Shown here piece after piece: positions 1-7,166 of a DNA stretch of 14,285 nt. Below the pieces are notes generated by a model. The model searched no databases. It was not told the origin of the DNA and worked only from the letters and a program-made list of their open reading frames with translations. The position numbers and the translations under genes are program-made. This DNA comes from Clostridia bacterium (lineage in GTDB: Bacteria > Bacillota_A > Clostridia > Oscillospirales > QAKW01). Position 1 is the first letter of the stretch. The number at the start of each line of letters is the position of its first letter. The DNA lies in the NCBI GenBank assembly GCA_017396865.1, contig JAFQKO010000022.1:1-14285 (forward strand), read 5' to 3'.

Positions 1-1351
1 AGAGGATCGCCGCCTCCATGCCGCCGATACCGCCGCCGATCACGGCGACCTTCTTGGCCTTTTTGGCAGGCTGAACGCTGTATTTCTTGGACTGCATCGT
101 TTCGGGGTTGAGGGCGCAGCGGGCCAAGCCCATGGTATCGGTGAGATCCTGCGTATTGGCATGGCCCTTGGAGGAGGAAAAGTTGAAGCAACCGCTATGG
201 CAGCAGATGCAGGGCTTGATATCCTCCGGCCGCTCCTCGATCAGCTTGGTGACCCATTCGGGATCGACCAAAAACTGCCGTGCAATCCCGACCGCGTCGA
301 TCCGACCCTCGGCCACCGCCTCGGCGCCCACGTCCGGCTCCATACGTCCGGCGCAAACCACCGGGATATCGACGAATTTCTTAATATGTGCCACATCCTC
401 CAGATTGCAGTTTTGCGGCATATACATGGGGGGATGCGCCCAATACCAGGAGTCGTAGGTACCGTTATCGGCATTGAGCATATCGTAGCCTGCGTCCTGC
501 AGATACTTGGCGGCACGCTCGGATTCCTCCATGCCTCTGCCCACCTCGGTATACGCCTCGCCGGGCATGGCGCCTTCGCAGAAGCCCTTCATCTTGGACT
601 CCACCGAATACCGCAGCGATACGGGATAATCGGCACCGCATTCGGCCTTGATGGCCTTGACCACCTCGGCAGCGAAGCGATAGCGGTTCTCAAAGCTGCC
701 GCCGTATTCGTCGGTTCGTTTATTGAAGAATTCAATGGCAAACTGATCCAGCAGATAGCCCTCGTGCACCGCATGCACCTCCACACCGTCCACCCCTGCG
801 TCCATGCAGAGCTTGGCGGTCTTGGCAAAGGCCTCGATGATCTCGTGGATCTGCTCCACCGTCATCTCGGGGCAGGTAATGTCGTGCGCCCAGCGGGAGG
901 GCTGGGGGCTGGGGCTTGCCAGCTCATGGGAGGTATCGAGGATCGGCTTCAAAATGGCACGGGTCAGCCGATTCTTATGAAGCGGCGCCACCAGCTCGGT
1001 GATCGCCCAGGAGCGACCCATCCCCGCCGTCAACTGCACAAACAGCTTGGCGCCGGTCTTATGGAGGTCATCCATAAACTCCTTGAGCTCCTCAAACATC
1101 TTGGGATTCTTCCAAAGCCACTTGCCCCAGAAGGTATCCCGCAGGGGAGCAATGCCGGGGATGATCAGACCCACGTTATTGTTTGCCCGCTCCAAAAAGA
1201 GCTTTGCCGCCTCTTTATCAAAGTGGCAGCCGCCCAGCTCAAACCAGCCAAACAGCGAGGTGCCGCCCATCGGGCACATCACGATACGGTTTTTGATCTC
1301 AACGTTGCCGATCTTCCATGGGGTAAACAATGCTTCATACTTTGCGTCCAT
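1..1351 (-). CDS. NADH:flavin oxidoreductase, old yellow enzyme / 2,4-dienoyl-CoA reductase type (3' end beyond window)
   Basis: The first 450 residues are present and the frame is still open at the left edge. This family uses FMN, a 4Fe-4S cluster and FAD to move electrons from NAD(P)H to an activated C=C bond (FadH, BaiCD and BaiH are relatives). Visible: a TIM-barrel start (FTPWKIGNVEIKNRI, residues 9-23); the active-site block HAVHEGYLLDQF (193-204) followed by N-KR-DEYGGS-ENRYRF (to 226); the cluster-binding cysteines C381, C384, C388 and C412; and a dinucleotide-binding VAVIGGGIGGMEAA (435-448). The HAVHEGYLLD form resembles bile-acid BaiCD/BaiH-type reductases more than E. coli FadH, but the substrate cannot be read from sequence. 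The ATG at 1351 has AGGAG 7 nt upstream. The spacing C388 to C412 is about 12 residues longer than I recall for FadH. It is transcribed alone from the promoter at 1396-1424. Confidence 0.93.
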   Translation of the reverse strand, partial: MDAKYEALFTPWKIGNVEIKNRIVMCPMGGTSLFGWFELGGCHFDKEAAKLFLERANNNVGLIIPGIAPLRDTFWGKWLWKNPKMFEELKEFMDDLHKTGAKLFVQLTAGMGRSWAITELVAPLHKNRLTRAILKPILDTSHELASPSPQPSRWAHDITCPEMTVEQIHEIIEAFAKTAKLCMDAGVDGVEVHAVHEGYLLDQFAIEFFNKRTDEYGGSFENRYRFAAEVVKAIKAECGADYPVSLRYSVESKMKGFCEGAMPGEAYTEVGRGMEESERAAKYLQDAGYDMLNADNGTYDSWYWAHPPMYMPQNCNLEDVAHIKKFVDIPVVCAGRMEPDVGAEAVAEGRIDAVGIARQFLVDPEWVTKLIEERPEDIKPCICCHSGCFNFSSSKGHANTQDLTDTMGLARCALNPETMQSKKYSVQPAKKAKKVAVIGGGIGGMEAAIL

Positions 1352-1395
1352 AGAATTTCTCCTTTTTAAGAAGTTGATTTTTCAATATTTTTTAT

Positions 1396-1424
1396 ATTAT
1401 ACCAAATTTTGCGTAAAAAGTCAA
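1396..1424 (-). promoter_or_regulatory. Sigma-A promoter of the flavin oxidoreductase
   Basis: On the minus strand, TTGACT (1419-1424) and TATAAT (1396-1401) are separated by exactly 17 bp and lie about 45 nt before the ATG at 1351. Five of six and six of six consensus bases match. Confidence 0.8.
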
Positions 1425-1437
1425 TTAAGAGAGCATT

Positions 1438-1466
1438 AAAAAAAGAGGCAAACGCCTCCTTTTTTA
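1438..1466 (-). terminator. Rho-independent terminator after the RCC1-like lipoprotein gene
   Basis: A GAGGC/GCCTC stem (1445-1449 with 1454-1458) and a 4-nt loop are followed on the minus strand by a run of seven T. The hairpin starts a few bases past the lipoprotein stop codon, just upstream of the next gene's promoter. The opposite strand also has a T-run, so it could work both ways. Confidence 0.75.
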
Positions 1467-1471
1467 ATGGT

Positions 1472-3040
1472 TTAGAACAGATCCCAATCGTCCTCACCGT
1501 CGTAAACCGTTCCGTTATAGCGAATGCCCCATCGCATATCGGCATCCACGTAAACAACGTCGGTCCACTTATTCATATAATCCACCTCAAAGCCCACCGC
1601 AACAACACTTCCGTCGCTTCGGATTCCGACCGTGGACATATTACCGGCCGAGATTCCGACGATATCCGCCCAAGTACTTACCTCCTGCTCTCCGTAGGAG
1701 TTTTCCAGCGGATTCGTTCCCGCTGTCACAACAGTTCCGCCCGTTTTCAACCCGACAACGTGAAACCGTCCTGCAGAAACCGAGACCAAATCGTTCCAGC
1801 CTGCGGCATCCATCACGTCAAATTCGCCGGCCACGTAGACCGATCCATCGTTTTTAAGAGCGATCACGTTTTGATCGTATACAGACAATTGCTTGACGTT
1901 TTTCCATCCGTAAACAGCAGCCGCGTTCCTTCCGGTCGCAACCACATCGCCGTTTTGTTTGAGACCGTAAAGCGTGCCGTCTCCCGAATCAACGAATTTG
2001 ATATTCGTAAAGGCCGAAAGATCCCAGCCGAGTTCTTTTGCATCGTTTTCATACGTTGAATACAACTTGACACTGCCATCCTTCTTGACTCCGACTACAA
2101 TGTCATAATCATAGGATCCAACTGAAACGAAATCCTCCTGCAGCGAGATAAGCCGTTCGGCAAACTCCTCTCTCGATGAATGCGCTTTTACAAAAAGCGT
2201 TCCATCCGATTTCAAAGCAACCCTTACTCCGTTTGAATAATACCCGGCTCCGGACAATCGCCCTTCATAGCTTAACACCTTATCTACAGTGCGCTTGTCA
2301 TAAATGGAAGCAAGTTGCGCTTTATCCAAGGCAGTCTTGACGGGCGCGAGCAGAGTAGACTCAACCGTCAACGATTCCGAAAGGCTTTCCTCAAATGTTG
2401 CAGTGTCAAATTGGCTGTAGCGGAACGAATTTGTATAAATCTCCCCGCTTCCGTCCGGCGCAACGGCCATATCATATTCCATGCCGCAAAAATAGCCGTC
2501 CTCATTCACATAGAGGCGAACAGCAACCGGTTTATTAATGTCCGACCCGTCCACGTTGCTGCAGCACAACTCGCCGGTCATTATATAATTCAAATCCCCG
2601 TGGGTCATCATATACTCAAAATGATAGAGACCGTCTCCATCCGCAATTGGCTTGGTATCTGCCTTAAGATAGTGGCTTAGATCCTGATGCTGCGCAACGG
2701 TTATCGGATATGAAAACATGGCGGGTATGGAATCTGATTGCTTGCATTCCATAACGATGCTTGTCTCGCCCTGCTTTTGCATTCCGGATTTCGTTTGGCA
2801 CAAGACACCGTTTTCAGAGCGAACTATCACGTACTCCCGCTTTGCCATGCAGAGGGTATCAGATTGCTTGATCATGCCGGTTACGTCCATCCGAACGGAA
2901 TGAACTCCTTCCGTTTTTTCTGCAGCAGAAGAAACAAACTCTACCGCATTTTCCACCACTAATTCGCCGTCTCCGCCGCAACCGGAAAGCATCCCGATCA
3001 GGCAGCAAAGAATCATCAAAAAGCCTACGATACGTTTCAT
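1472..3040 (-). CDS. Lipoprotein with C-terminal RCC1-like beta-propeller
   Basis: A 522-residue exported lipoprotein of unknown role. Residues 1-20 form a signal peptide ending LSG before C21. Residues 28-230 resemble LolA/LppX-like or DUF6612-like lipoprotein domains (ENAVEFVSSAAEKTEGVHSV near 30-49); this part is a weak call. From about residue 270 there are seven RCC1-type motifs of the form V-h-L-K-x-D-G-x-V-x-x-x-G (near 272, 314, 356, 391, 427, 470 and 503), enough for a seven-bladed propeller, probably a binding surface outside the membrane. I chose the ATG at 3040 because AGGGG lies 7 nt upstream and the signal peptide starts there; the frame is open further upstream, but that part runs through the promoter. 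It is divergent from the XRE regulator at 3150, whose probable operators overlap its promoter. It has its own terminator. Confidence 0.88.
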   Translation of the reverse strand: MKRIVGFLMILCCLIGMLSGCGGDGELVVENAVEFVSSAAEKTEGVHSVRMDVTGMIKQSDTLCMAKREYVIVRSENGVLCQTKSGMQKQGETSIVMECKQSDSIPAMFSYPITVAQHQDLSHYLKADTKPIADGDGLYHFEYMMTHGDLNYIMTGELCCSNVDGSDINKPVAVRLYVNEDGYFCGMEYDMAVAPDGSGEIYTNSFRYSQFDTATFEESLSESLTVESTLLAPVKTALDKAQLASIYDKRTVDKVLSYEGRLSGAGYYSNGVRVALKSDGTLFVKAHSSREEFAERLISLQEDFVSVGSYDYDIVVGVKKDGSVKLYSTYENDAKELGWDLSAFTNIKFVDSGDGTLYGLKQNGDVVATGRNAAAVYGWKNVKQLSVYDQNVIALKNDGSVYVAGEFDVMDAAGWNDLVSVSAGRFHVVGLKTGGTVVTAGTNPLENSYGEQEVSTWADIVGISAGNMSTVGIRSDGSVVAVGFEVDYMNKWTDVVYVDADMRWGIRYNGTVYDGEDDWDLF

Positions 3041-3074
3041 TCTCATTCCCCTTTCGATTCTCGTATGCAACCAC

Positions 3075-3103
3075 ATTATATCTGTATTACAGATAAATGT
3101 CAA
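3075..3103 (-). promoter_or_regulatory. Fully consensus sigma-A promoter of the RCC1-like lipoprotein
   Basis: On the minus strand, TTGACA (3098-3103) and TATAAT (3075-3080) are both perfect and separated by exactly 17 bp. The spacer is almost entirely filled by one copy of the palindromic operator. So strong a promoter blocked by an operator suggests a gene that is kept off and then strongly induced. Confidence 0.88.
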
Positions 3104-3120
3104 TATCTTTATTACAGATA
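3079..3120. promoter_or_regulatory. Two palindromic operator copies between the XRE and lipoprotein genes
   Basis: TATCTGTATTACAGATA (3079-3095) is a perfect inverted repeat around a single central base. A second copy, TATCTTTATTACAGATA (3104-3120), differs at one position and starts 25 bp later. The first overlaps the spacer and -10 of the lipoprotein promoter; the second lies upstream of its -35 and just before the XRE gene's leader. The layout fits binding by a dimeric XRE repressor controlling both genes, including itself. No clear -35 was found for the XRE gene; TGCATAAT at 3122-3129 is a possible extended -10. Confidence 0.7.
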
Positions 3121-3149
3121 CTGCATAATAATCTATGAGGTGATGAGAA

Positions 3150-3365
3150 ATGCAATTCAAAAATCTGCGCGCCATTCGGGAAGATCGGGATATTCGCCAA
3201 AAAGAGGTTGCAAAATATCTCAACGTTTCGCAAAACACCTATTCCCAGTATGAAACCGGTGTGATCTCTCTGACAGCGGAAGTATTGATCAAGCTTTCCG
3301 ACTACTACAATGTCAGCATCGACTATCTGCTGGATCGAACCGATAATCCCAAAATGCAAAAATAA
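3150..3365 (+). CDS. XRE/Cro-family DNA-binding repressor
   Basis: A 71-residue protein that is almost entirely a Cro/C1-type helix-turn-helix domain. The frame MQFKNLRAIREDRDIRQKEV leads into helices 2-3 around VAKYLNVSQNTYSQYETG (about 20-37), followed by the typical LSDYYNVSIDYLL end (50-62). There is no sensor or protease-like domain, so any signal must act on this small protein directly or through a partner. GAGGTG lies 7 nt before the ATG. It is divergent from the RCC1-like lipoprotein and flanked by two palindromic operators, which suggests autoregulation and repression of that gene. It ends at a strong hairpin shared with the convergent HAD operon. Confidence 0.93.
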   Translation: MQFKNLRAIREDRDIRQKEVAKYLNVSQNTYSQYETGVISLTAEVLIKLSDYYNVSIDYLLDRTDNPKMQK

Positions 3366-3390
3366 ACCGAGGGCAAAAGCCCTCGGTTGA
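3361..3390. terminator. Bidirectional terminator between XRE gene and HAD operon
   Basis: A 9-bp GC-rich perfect stem (3366-3374 with 3379-3387, loop AAAA) lies directly after the XRE stop codon and a few bases after the HAD stop codon on the other strand. The minus-strand T-run (TTTATTTTT) is better than the plus-strand one (TTGATCTTT). Confidence 0.82.
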
Positions 3391-3393
3391 TCT

Positions 3394-4044
3394 TTACAGT
3401 AATTTTTCCAAGGTTTCGCCCTCGGCGATATAGTGGTCGGCAATTTGGGCAAGCTCTTCCTGCCCGAAGTTGTTGGGATCGAAGATGCCGACAACCGGGA
3501 AGCCCGCCGCCTTGGCGGTCTTGGCTGCCAGAAGGGAATCCTCAAAGATCCAGCTTTCCTCGATGGGAAACCCGCAATATTGCTGCGCCTGCAGGTAGAT
3601 ATCCGGCTGATCCTTCCCCTTGCCGAGATCGGCGCAGGAAAAGACCTCTTCTACGTATGGCTCCAGCCCACAGCTCTTCATGGCGATCCGAATCTGCGAT
3701 TTGACGGTTGCCGAGGCGATGCAGATCCGCACGCCGCGCCTTTTCAGCTCCGCCAAAAACTCCAAAACACCCGCCTTGGGCTTAACGGAGGTTTCGTAGA
3801 AGTCGCCCAGCATTGCGTGGGAAACGGCAACCACTTCTGCGCTGTTTTCACCCATGCCACACTTCGTATGCAGGCATTCGCCCACCTGCTCCATCGTCAT
3901 GGTGCGCACCGCCTTATCCACCTCAACGGGCGGGCAATAATCGGGATCGTTATAATATTTCTTGCCCATCTCGCGCCAATAATACTCCCAAAACCAAAGG
4001 GAATCCACCAAGGTACCGTCCAAATCAAAGATTGCCGCTTTCAT
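3394..4044 (-). CDS. HAD-family phosphatase, beta-phosphoglucomutase-like (distal paralogue)
   Basis: A 216-residue haloacid dehalogenase-superfamily hydrolase, probably a cytosolic small-molecule phosphatase or phosphomutase. Motif I DLDGT gives the nucleophile D7 and acid/base D9; motif II is IASAT (S111); motif III lysine is in GKGKDQPD (K142 or K144); motif IV is FEDS (E168, D169). An alpha-helical cap between motifs I and II (about 15-90) fits subfamily IA. The ATG at 4044 is preferred because GGAGAG lies a few bases upstream and it starts directly at the conserved beta-strand MKAAIFDLDGT. The gene overlaps the 3' end of the upstream HAD gene by 20 bp, so the two are probably translationally coupled. 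It is the last gene of the operon starting at 5983. The substrate is unknown. Confidence 0.9.
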   Translation of the reverse strand: MKAAIFDLDGTLVDSLWFWEYYWREMGKKYYNDPDYCPPVEVDKAVRTMTMEQVGECLHTKCGMGENSAEVVAVSHAMLGDFYETSVKPKAGVLEFLAELKRRGVRICIASATVKSQIRIAMKSCGLEPYVEEVFSCADLGKGKDQPDIYLQAQQYCGFPIEESWIFEDSLLAAKTAKAAGFPVVGIFDPNNFGQEELAQIADHYIAEGETLEKLL

Positions 4045-4681
4045 TTTTCTCTCCAATCAGCTCCGAAAAGTCGGTAATATAACCGTCGCAAATCGCCTTC
4101 ATCGCCTCGGCATCCTCGGCGGAGGAGGGATCGTATACGCCGCAGACCTTCATCCCCGCCGCCTTGGCGGTTCGGTCGGCGTTGATGTTATCATCGAGGA
4201 ATAAAACCTCCTCCACCGCAACCCCCATCCGCTCGGCGGCCATCTGATAGATGGCGGGATCGGCCTTGGTGGTATTGAAATCCTCGCAGGACCAGACGTT
4301 TTCAAAGAGATCAAACAGCCCCAGCCGCTTCAGGCAGGCATCCAAGGTGAGGTGTGGGCTGGCGGTCAGCACGTTCAAATGCGCGCCCCGCGCCTTCAGC
4401 GCCTTCAGCGTTTGCTCGACGTTGGACTTGGCGGGGATCCGATGCAGATACCCCTCCAGCATATATTCCTTGGCAAGGCGGGCGGTTTCCTCCACCGAAA
4501 GCTTCAAGCCGATGGTGCGGAAATACTCTGCCGCACCGTTGATGCCCAGCGGGGTCATGATCCGAACCACGTCCTCCCCGTAGGCAACCTGATTTTCATC
4601 CAAAATCCGCAGCATCGCGCCGATATAAACCGGCATGGAGTCCACCAGCGTGCCGTCGAAATCAAATAAATAGTATTTCAT
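4025..4681 (-). CDS. HAD-family phosphatase, phosphoglycolate phosphatase-like (proximal paralogue)
   Basis: A 218-residue HAD-IA hydrolase. Motif I is DFDGT (D7, D9), motif II LTASP (T106), motif III K139 in TTKADP, and motif IV FLDDN (D163, D164). It differs from its neighbour in motif I (DFDGT versus DLDGT), motif IV (LDD versus FED) and cap sequence, so it is an old paralogue rather than a fresh duplicate. GAGGAG stands about 7 nt before the ATG at 4681, which opens directly on the conserved MKYYLFDFDGT strand. The stop codon lies inside the next HAD gene, and the start is 10 bp after the membrane-protein stop codon. Such enzymes act on sugar phosphates, phosphoglycolate or nucleotides; this one's substrate is not evident. 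Confidence 0.9.
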   Translation of the reverse strand: MKYYLFDFDGTLVDSMPVYIGAMLRILDENQVAYGEDVVRIMTPLGINGAAEYFRTIGLKLSVEETARLAKEYMLEGYLHRIPAKSNVEQTLKALKARGAHLNVLTASPHLTLDACLKRLGLFDLFENVWSCEDFNTTKADPAIYQMAAERMGVAVEEVLFLDDNINADRTAKAAGMKVCGVYDPSSAEDAEAMKAICDGYITDFSELIGEKNESGNL

Positions 4682-4691
4682 TTTTTGCTCC

Positions 4692-5333
4692 TCACAACAA
4701 ATTGACCACAACGATCATCACCAACAAATCGACCCAATATGCCGCCAGCACAATCGTGCCGGCAGGCGTTTTCTCCGACCTTGTGCATCCTTTGATCGCC
4801 GCAAGCAGGCCGCAGATCCAAGCAAGGCCGAGAAGACACAGCTTCGGGAGCGACCCCAAAAAGAAGCCGGCTATCCGAATGAAGGCGATGTCGCTTTCCC
4901 TGATCGCGATTTCCGCCGCGATGCCGCAACCATAAAAGATAATTCCGATCAACAGCAAAAGGGCAAGCTGCGACCAAAAGCTCCAGCACCGCGCCATTGC
5001 CTTCGGCGGCTCAATGCTCCAAGCCCGATGAAGCTCCAAATACTCCCGCTGCTTGCCTTCCGCCCGCACCGCATTTACGAGCCAGGCGATGAGCAGCGCA
5101 ACGGCCGCAGCCGCCAACACAATAATTGAACTATTCAGAATAAGCTGCGTCCGTTTGGCCGCAGCGTACTCCGAGGTCGGCTCCCATTTCTCGGTATGAA
5201 ATTCCCGATCGGTTTCAAAGGCCTGCTGAACGGCTTCTTCCACGGATACGGCTCCCGCCTCCTCCGCCGATACGCCGACTGCAAGCAGGAGCAGCAGGGC
5301 AAGAATGCTCAAGATTAACCATGCCTTTTTCAT
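4692..5333 (-). CDS. Multi-pass membrane protein of unknown function
   Basis: A 213-residue protein I do not recognise. It starts with a signal-peptide-like segment (MKKAWLILSILALLLLLAVG, likely cleavage after VSA near residue 23). An acidic extracellular stretch (24-60) is followed by hydrophobic segments at about 66-88, 121-141, 150-178 and 193-213. The last runs to the C-terminus. A charged loop (89-118) probably faces the cytosol. The ATG overlaps the TGA of the upstream lipoprotein gene as ATGA, so the two are translationally coupled and their products may work together at the membrane. No catalytic motif was seen. Confidence 0.75.
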   Translation of the reverse strand: MKKAWLILSILALLLLLAVGVSAEEAGAVSVEEAVQQAFETDREFHTEKWEPTSEYAAAKRTQLILNSSIIVLAAAAVALLIAWLVNAVRAEGKQREYLELHRAWSIEPPKAMARCWSFWSQLALLLLIGIIFYGCGIAAEIAIRESDIAFIRIAGFFLGSLPKLCLLGLAWICGLLAAIKGCTRSEKTPAGTIVLAAYWVDLLVMIVVVNLL

Positions 5334-5983
5334 GATCGATCCCCCTTTTCGCCCGCTTCATAATGCTGCTCCAGCCAAAGCTCGAATTTCTTTTTCCGCT
5401 TTTTCGCAACAACAAGAAGCACCGTCAGGACAGCGACGATCACAAGCAAGGCCGCCATCAGCAGGGCGCGCAGCGGATTTTTTTCGGTTTCCACTTCCTT
5501 TGCGCCCACGTCATAATAGGCCCGAATGCGGGCGGCAGGCCCTTCGGGGCTCGAATGAAATTCCAGATTGACGTAGTCTCCCGCCGTTTCCACGTAGAAC
5601 TGCATGGATTGATATTGCGTGTATTCCCCATCCCCGCTTTTGGCGATGCACCGAACTCCGTTGCAATCGTAGGCCGTGAATTCCTTGGCCTCGACCTCTC
5701 CAAAGCCCTTCACCCGCAAATCCTTCACCTGATAGTTCACCTGAACCACGTTCTCTTCGACCAAAAACGCATTGCGGATGATCAAGGTAAGCACATCGGG
5801 CTTATCCGTCTCATAGTCGCCGTGCCTGATGACGATCCTTTCATCGATCTCGAAAACGTAATCGTCCGGCTTCTGCGTATGTAAATTATCGTAGTCATTC
5901 AAATAGATCATGCTCTCATTACAGGAAGCCGCTCCAAGCAACACCGCAACGCACAGCAAAATCAATAGGAAACGTTTTTTCAT
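5330..5983 (-). CDS. Lipoprotein with extracytoplasmic domain and C-terminal membrane anchor
   Basis: A 217-residue protein without a recognised family. A signal peptide (MKKRFLLILLCVAVLLGAAS) precedes C21, a plausible lipidation site. Residues 22-168 are a beta-rich outer domain with two cysteines (C107, C112) that could form a disulfide. One helix at about 171-193 is followed by a strongly basic KKRKKKF stop-transfer and a short cytoplasmic end. A lipidated N-terminus together with a C-terminal helix is unusual, and one of them may not be used. This is the first gene of the HAD operon, with a promoter at 6014-6042, AAGGA upstream of the ATG, and an ATGA overlap with the next membrane-protein gene. 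The overall shape recalls accessory subunits of small membrane complexes, but that is only an impression. Confidence 0.75.
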   Translation of the reverse strand: MKKRFLLILLCVAVLLGAASCNESMIYLNDYDNLHTQKPDDYVFEIDERIVIRHGDYETDKPDVLTLIIRNAFLVEENVVQVNYQVKDLRVKGFGEVEAKEFTAYDCNGVRCIAKSGDGEYTQYQSMQFYVETAGDYVNLEFHSSPEGPAARIRAYYDVGAKEVETEKNPLRALLMAALLVIVAVLTVLLVVAKKRKKKFELWLEQHYEAGEKGDRS

Positions 5984-6013
5984 TGCCTTTTCCTTTCCGA
6001 TCCAATTTGCTTC

Positions 6014-6042
6014 AGTATATCATATCTGTCGAGCAATTTCAA
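6014..6042 (-). promoter_or_regulatory. Sigma-A promoter of the lipoprotein/HAD operon
   Basis: On the minus strand, TTGAAA (6037-6042) and TATACT (6014-6019) are separated by exactly 17 bp, about 30 nt before the first ATG of the operon (5983). Confidence 0.78.
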
Positions 6043-6049
6043 CAGGAAA

Positions 6050-6073
6050 CCCCGATCACTTAAGTGATCGGGG
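6050..6073 (-). terminator. 24-bp perfect palindrome, probable terminator of the radical SAM operon
   Basis: A perfect 12+12 inverted repeat, about 30 nt past the radical SAM stop codon and just upstream of the next promoter. The stem has a GC-rich base (CCCC/GGGG) and can fold with a TTAA loop. The minus-strand tail TTTCCTGTT is a poor T-run, so termination may be incomplete. The site could also be bound as double-stranded DNA. Confidence 0.6.
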
Positions 6074-6099
6074 TCATTTCAACGAATTCTCTTTTTTAA

Positions 6100-7164
6100 T
6101 CAGTCTCCCGGCGTGTCAAAATAATGAATCGTTTTTTGCCATGGGCAGGCGGGATCGGCGCGGTTAAAGCGGCCGTAGGTCGCCGCGCTCTGGCAGCGGG
6201 CGCCGCCGCGGCAAAGGAGCTTCATTTTACATTGCTCGCAGGCGGCGGGGATCTGCTTTTCACGCAGCGCCGCAAAGGTGGGGTCGGTGCAATACACCGC
6301 CTCCAGCGTTGTTTCAAAGACCGTGCCGCAGAGGATCGGCAGGCGGCGGCAGGGCATGATATTGCCAAACTCATCCACCGTGATCAGGTGCTCGCCCGCG
6401 CTGCAGGAATAAATGCTCCCGCGGGCGCCCTGAAACTGCAGCGCTCGGTTCATCGTCACCTGTGTTTTAGGATAGCGCAGGTGGGCGAGCCACCCGCCCT
6501 GCGCCTTTTTCATGGCCTTCAAATATTGCGGGAGGGTTTCCCGATCGATCACCAGCCCATCCAAGGCGGCGCCGTTGCCGATCGGCACCAGCCGATCCGA
6601 CCATAGCTTGGAGATCCCCCGCCTGCGGCACTCCTTGGCCACAAGCGGCAGAAACCGAAAGTTCTCCCGATTGGCGGTAAAGCTGATCTGCGTACGAATC
6701 CCCGCCCGCTCCAATCGCTCGGCGGTGGCAAACACCCGCTCATAATCGCCTGCGGCCCGCAGGGCATTATGGGTGGCGGGGTCTCCATCGATGCTGAGCT
6801 GTACGAACGCCACTTGGTTTTTCTTCAGGCGGGCGATCCGCTCCTCTGTTAAAAAGGAGCCGTTGGAGAGCACCCCGAAGGTCAGCTCCCGCCGCTGATC
6901 GCCCAGATAATCGAGGATCCGATCGATCTCCCGATGGATAAAGGGCTCACCGCCCGTGAGATTGATATGCCCGCGGCGGGCGGTCTGATGGGCCCGATTA
7001 TAGCGCCGCCGCAGCGCCTTGAACTGCTCCACCACCCGCACCACGTCCTCATAGGAGAGCGGCTCTGCATCCCCCTCGGTGCGATAGCAATGCTTACACC
7101 GCAGGTTACAGTTGCCGGTGATATGAAATTGCAGCAGCAGGCGTTCCCGATTTTCACATTCCAT
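6100..7164 (-). CDS. Radical SAM enzyme with SPASM-type C-terminal iron-sulfur domain
   Basis: A 354-residue radical SAM protein. The SAM-binding cluster motif is CNLRCKHC (C19, C23, C26), followed by LTGGEPF (69-75, SAM binding) and LSNGS (99-103). The C-terminal domain has further cysteines C254, C272, C279, C309, C312, C318, C324 and C340 in the order CSAG...GNIMPC...CEQC...CRGGARC...CPW, typical of SPASM domains that carry auxiliary 4Fe-4S clusters and often act on peptides. The usual CX3C at CRGG appears here as CX5C. The ATG lies 2 nt after the stop codon of the GGC-tailed membrane protein, so its ribosome site falls inside that tail's codons and translation is probably coupled. It is the last gene of the operon. 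The neighbouring Cys-Gly tail is the obvious candidate substrate; sulfatase maturation is less likely because no sulfatase is nearby. The reaction is unknown. Confidence 0.92.
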   Translation of the reverse strand: MECENRERLLLQFHITGNCNLRCKHCYRTEGDAEPLSYEDVVRVVEQFKALRRRYNRAHQTARRGHINLTGGEPFIHREIDRILDYLGDQRRELTFGVLSNGSFLTEERIARLKKNQVAFVQLSIDGDPATHNALRAAGDYERVFATAERLERAGIRTQISFTANRENFRFLPLVAKECRRRGISKLWSDRLVPIGNGAALDGLVIDRETLPQYLKAMKKAQGGWLAHLRYPKTQVTMNRALQFQGARGSIYSCSAGEHLITVDEFGNIMPCRRLPILCGTVFETTLEAVYCTDPTFAALREKQIPAACEQCKMKLLCRGGARCQSAATYGRFNRADPACPWQKTIHYFDTPGD

Positions 7165-7166
7165 CG

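Noticed and set aside
161..1369. A 402-codon open frame on the plus strand
   Set aside because: It is antisense to the flavin oxidoreductase, which shows clear family motifs; the plus-strand product has no recognisable domain and is an artefact of the GC-rich codon pattern.
3041..3238. A longer N-terminus for the RCC1-like lipoprotein
   Set aside because: The frame is open to 3238 but would run through the consensus promoter and operators and bury the signal peptide inside the protein.
6100..7164. Anaerobic sulfatase-maturating enzyme
   Set aside because: The radical SAM/SPASM layout is similar, but no sulfatase is nearby and the coupled neighbour is the Cys-Gly tailed protein.
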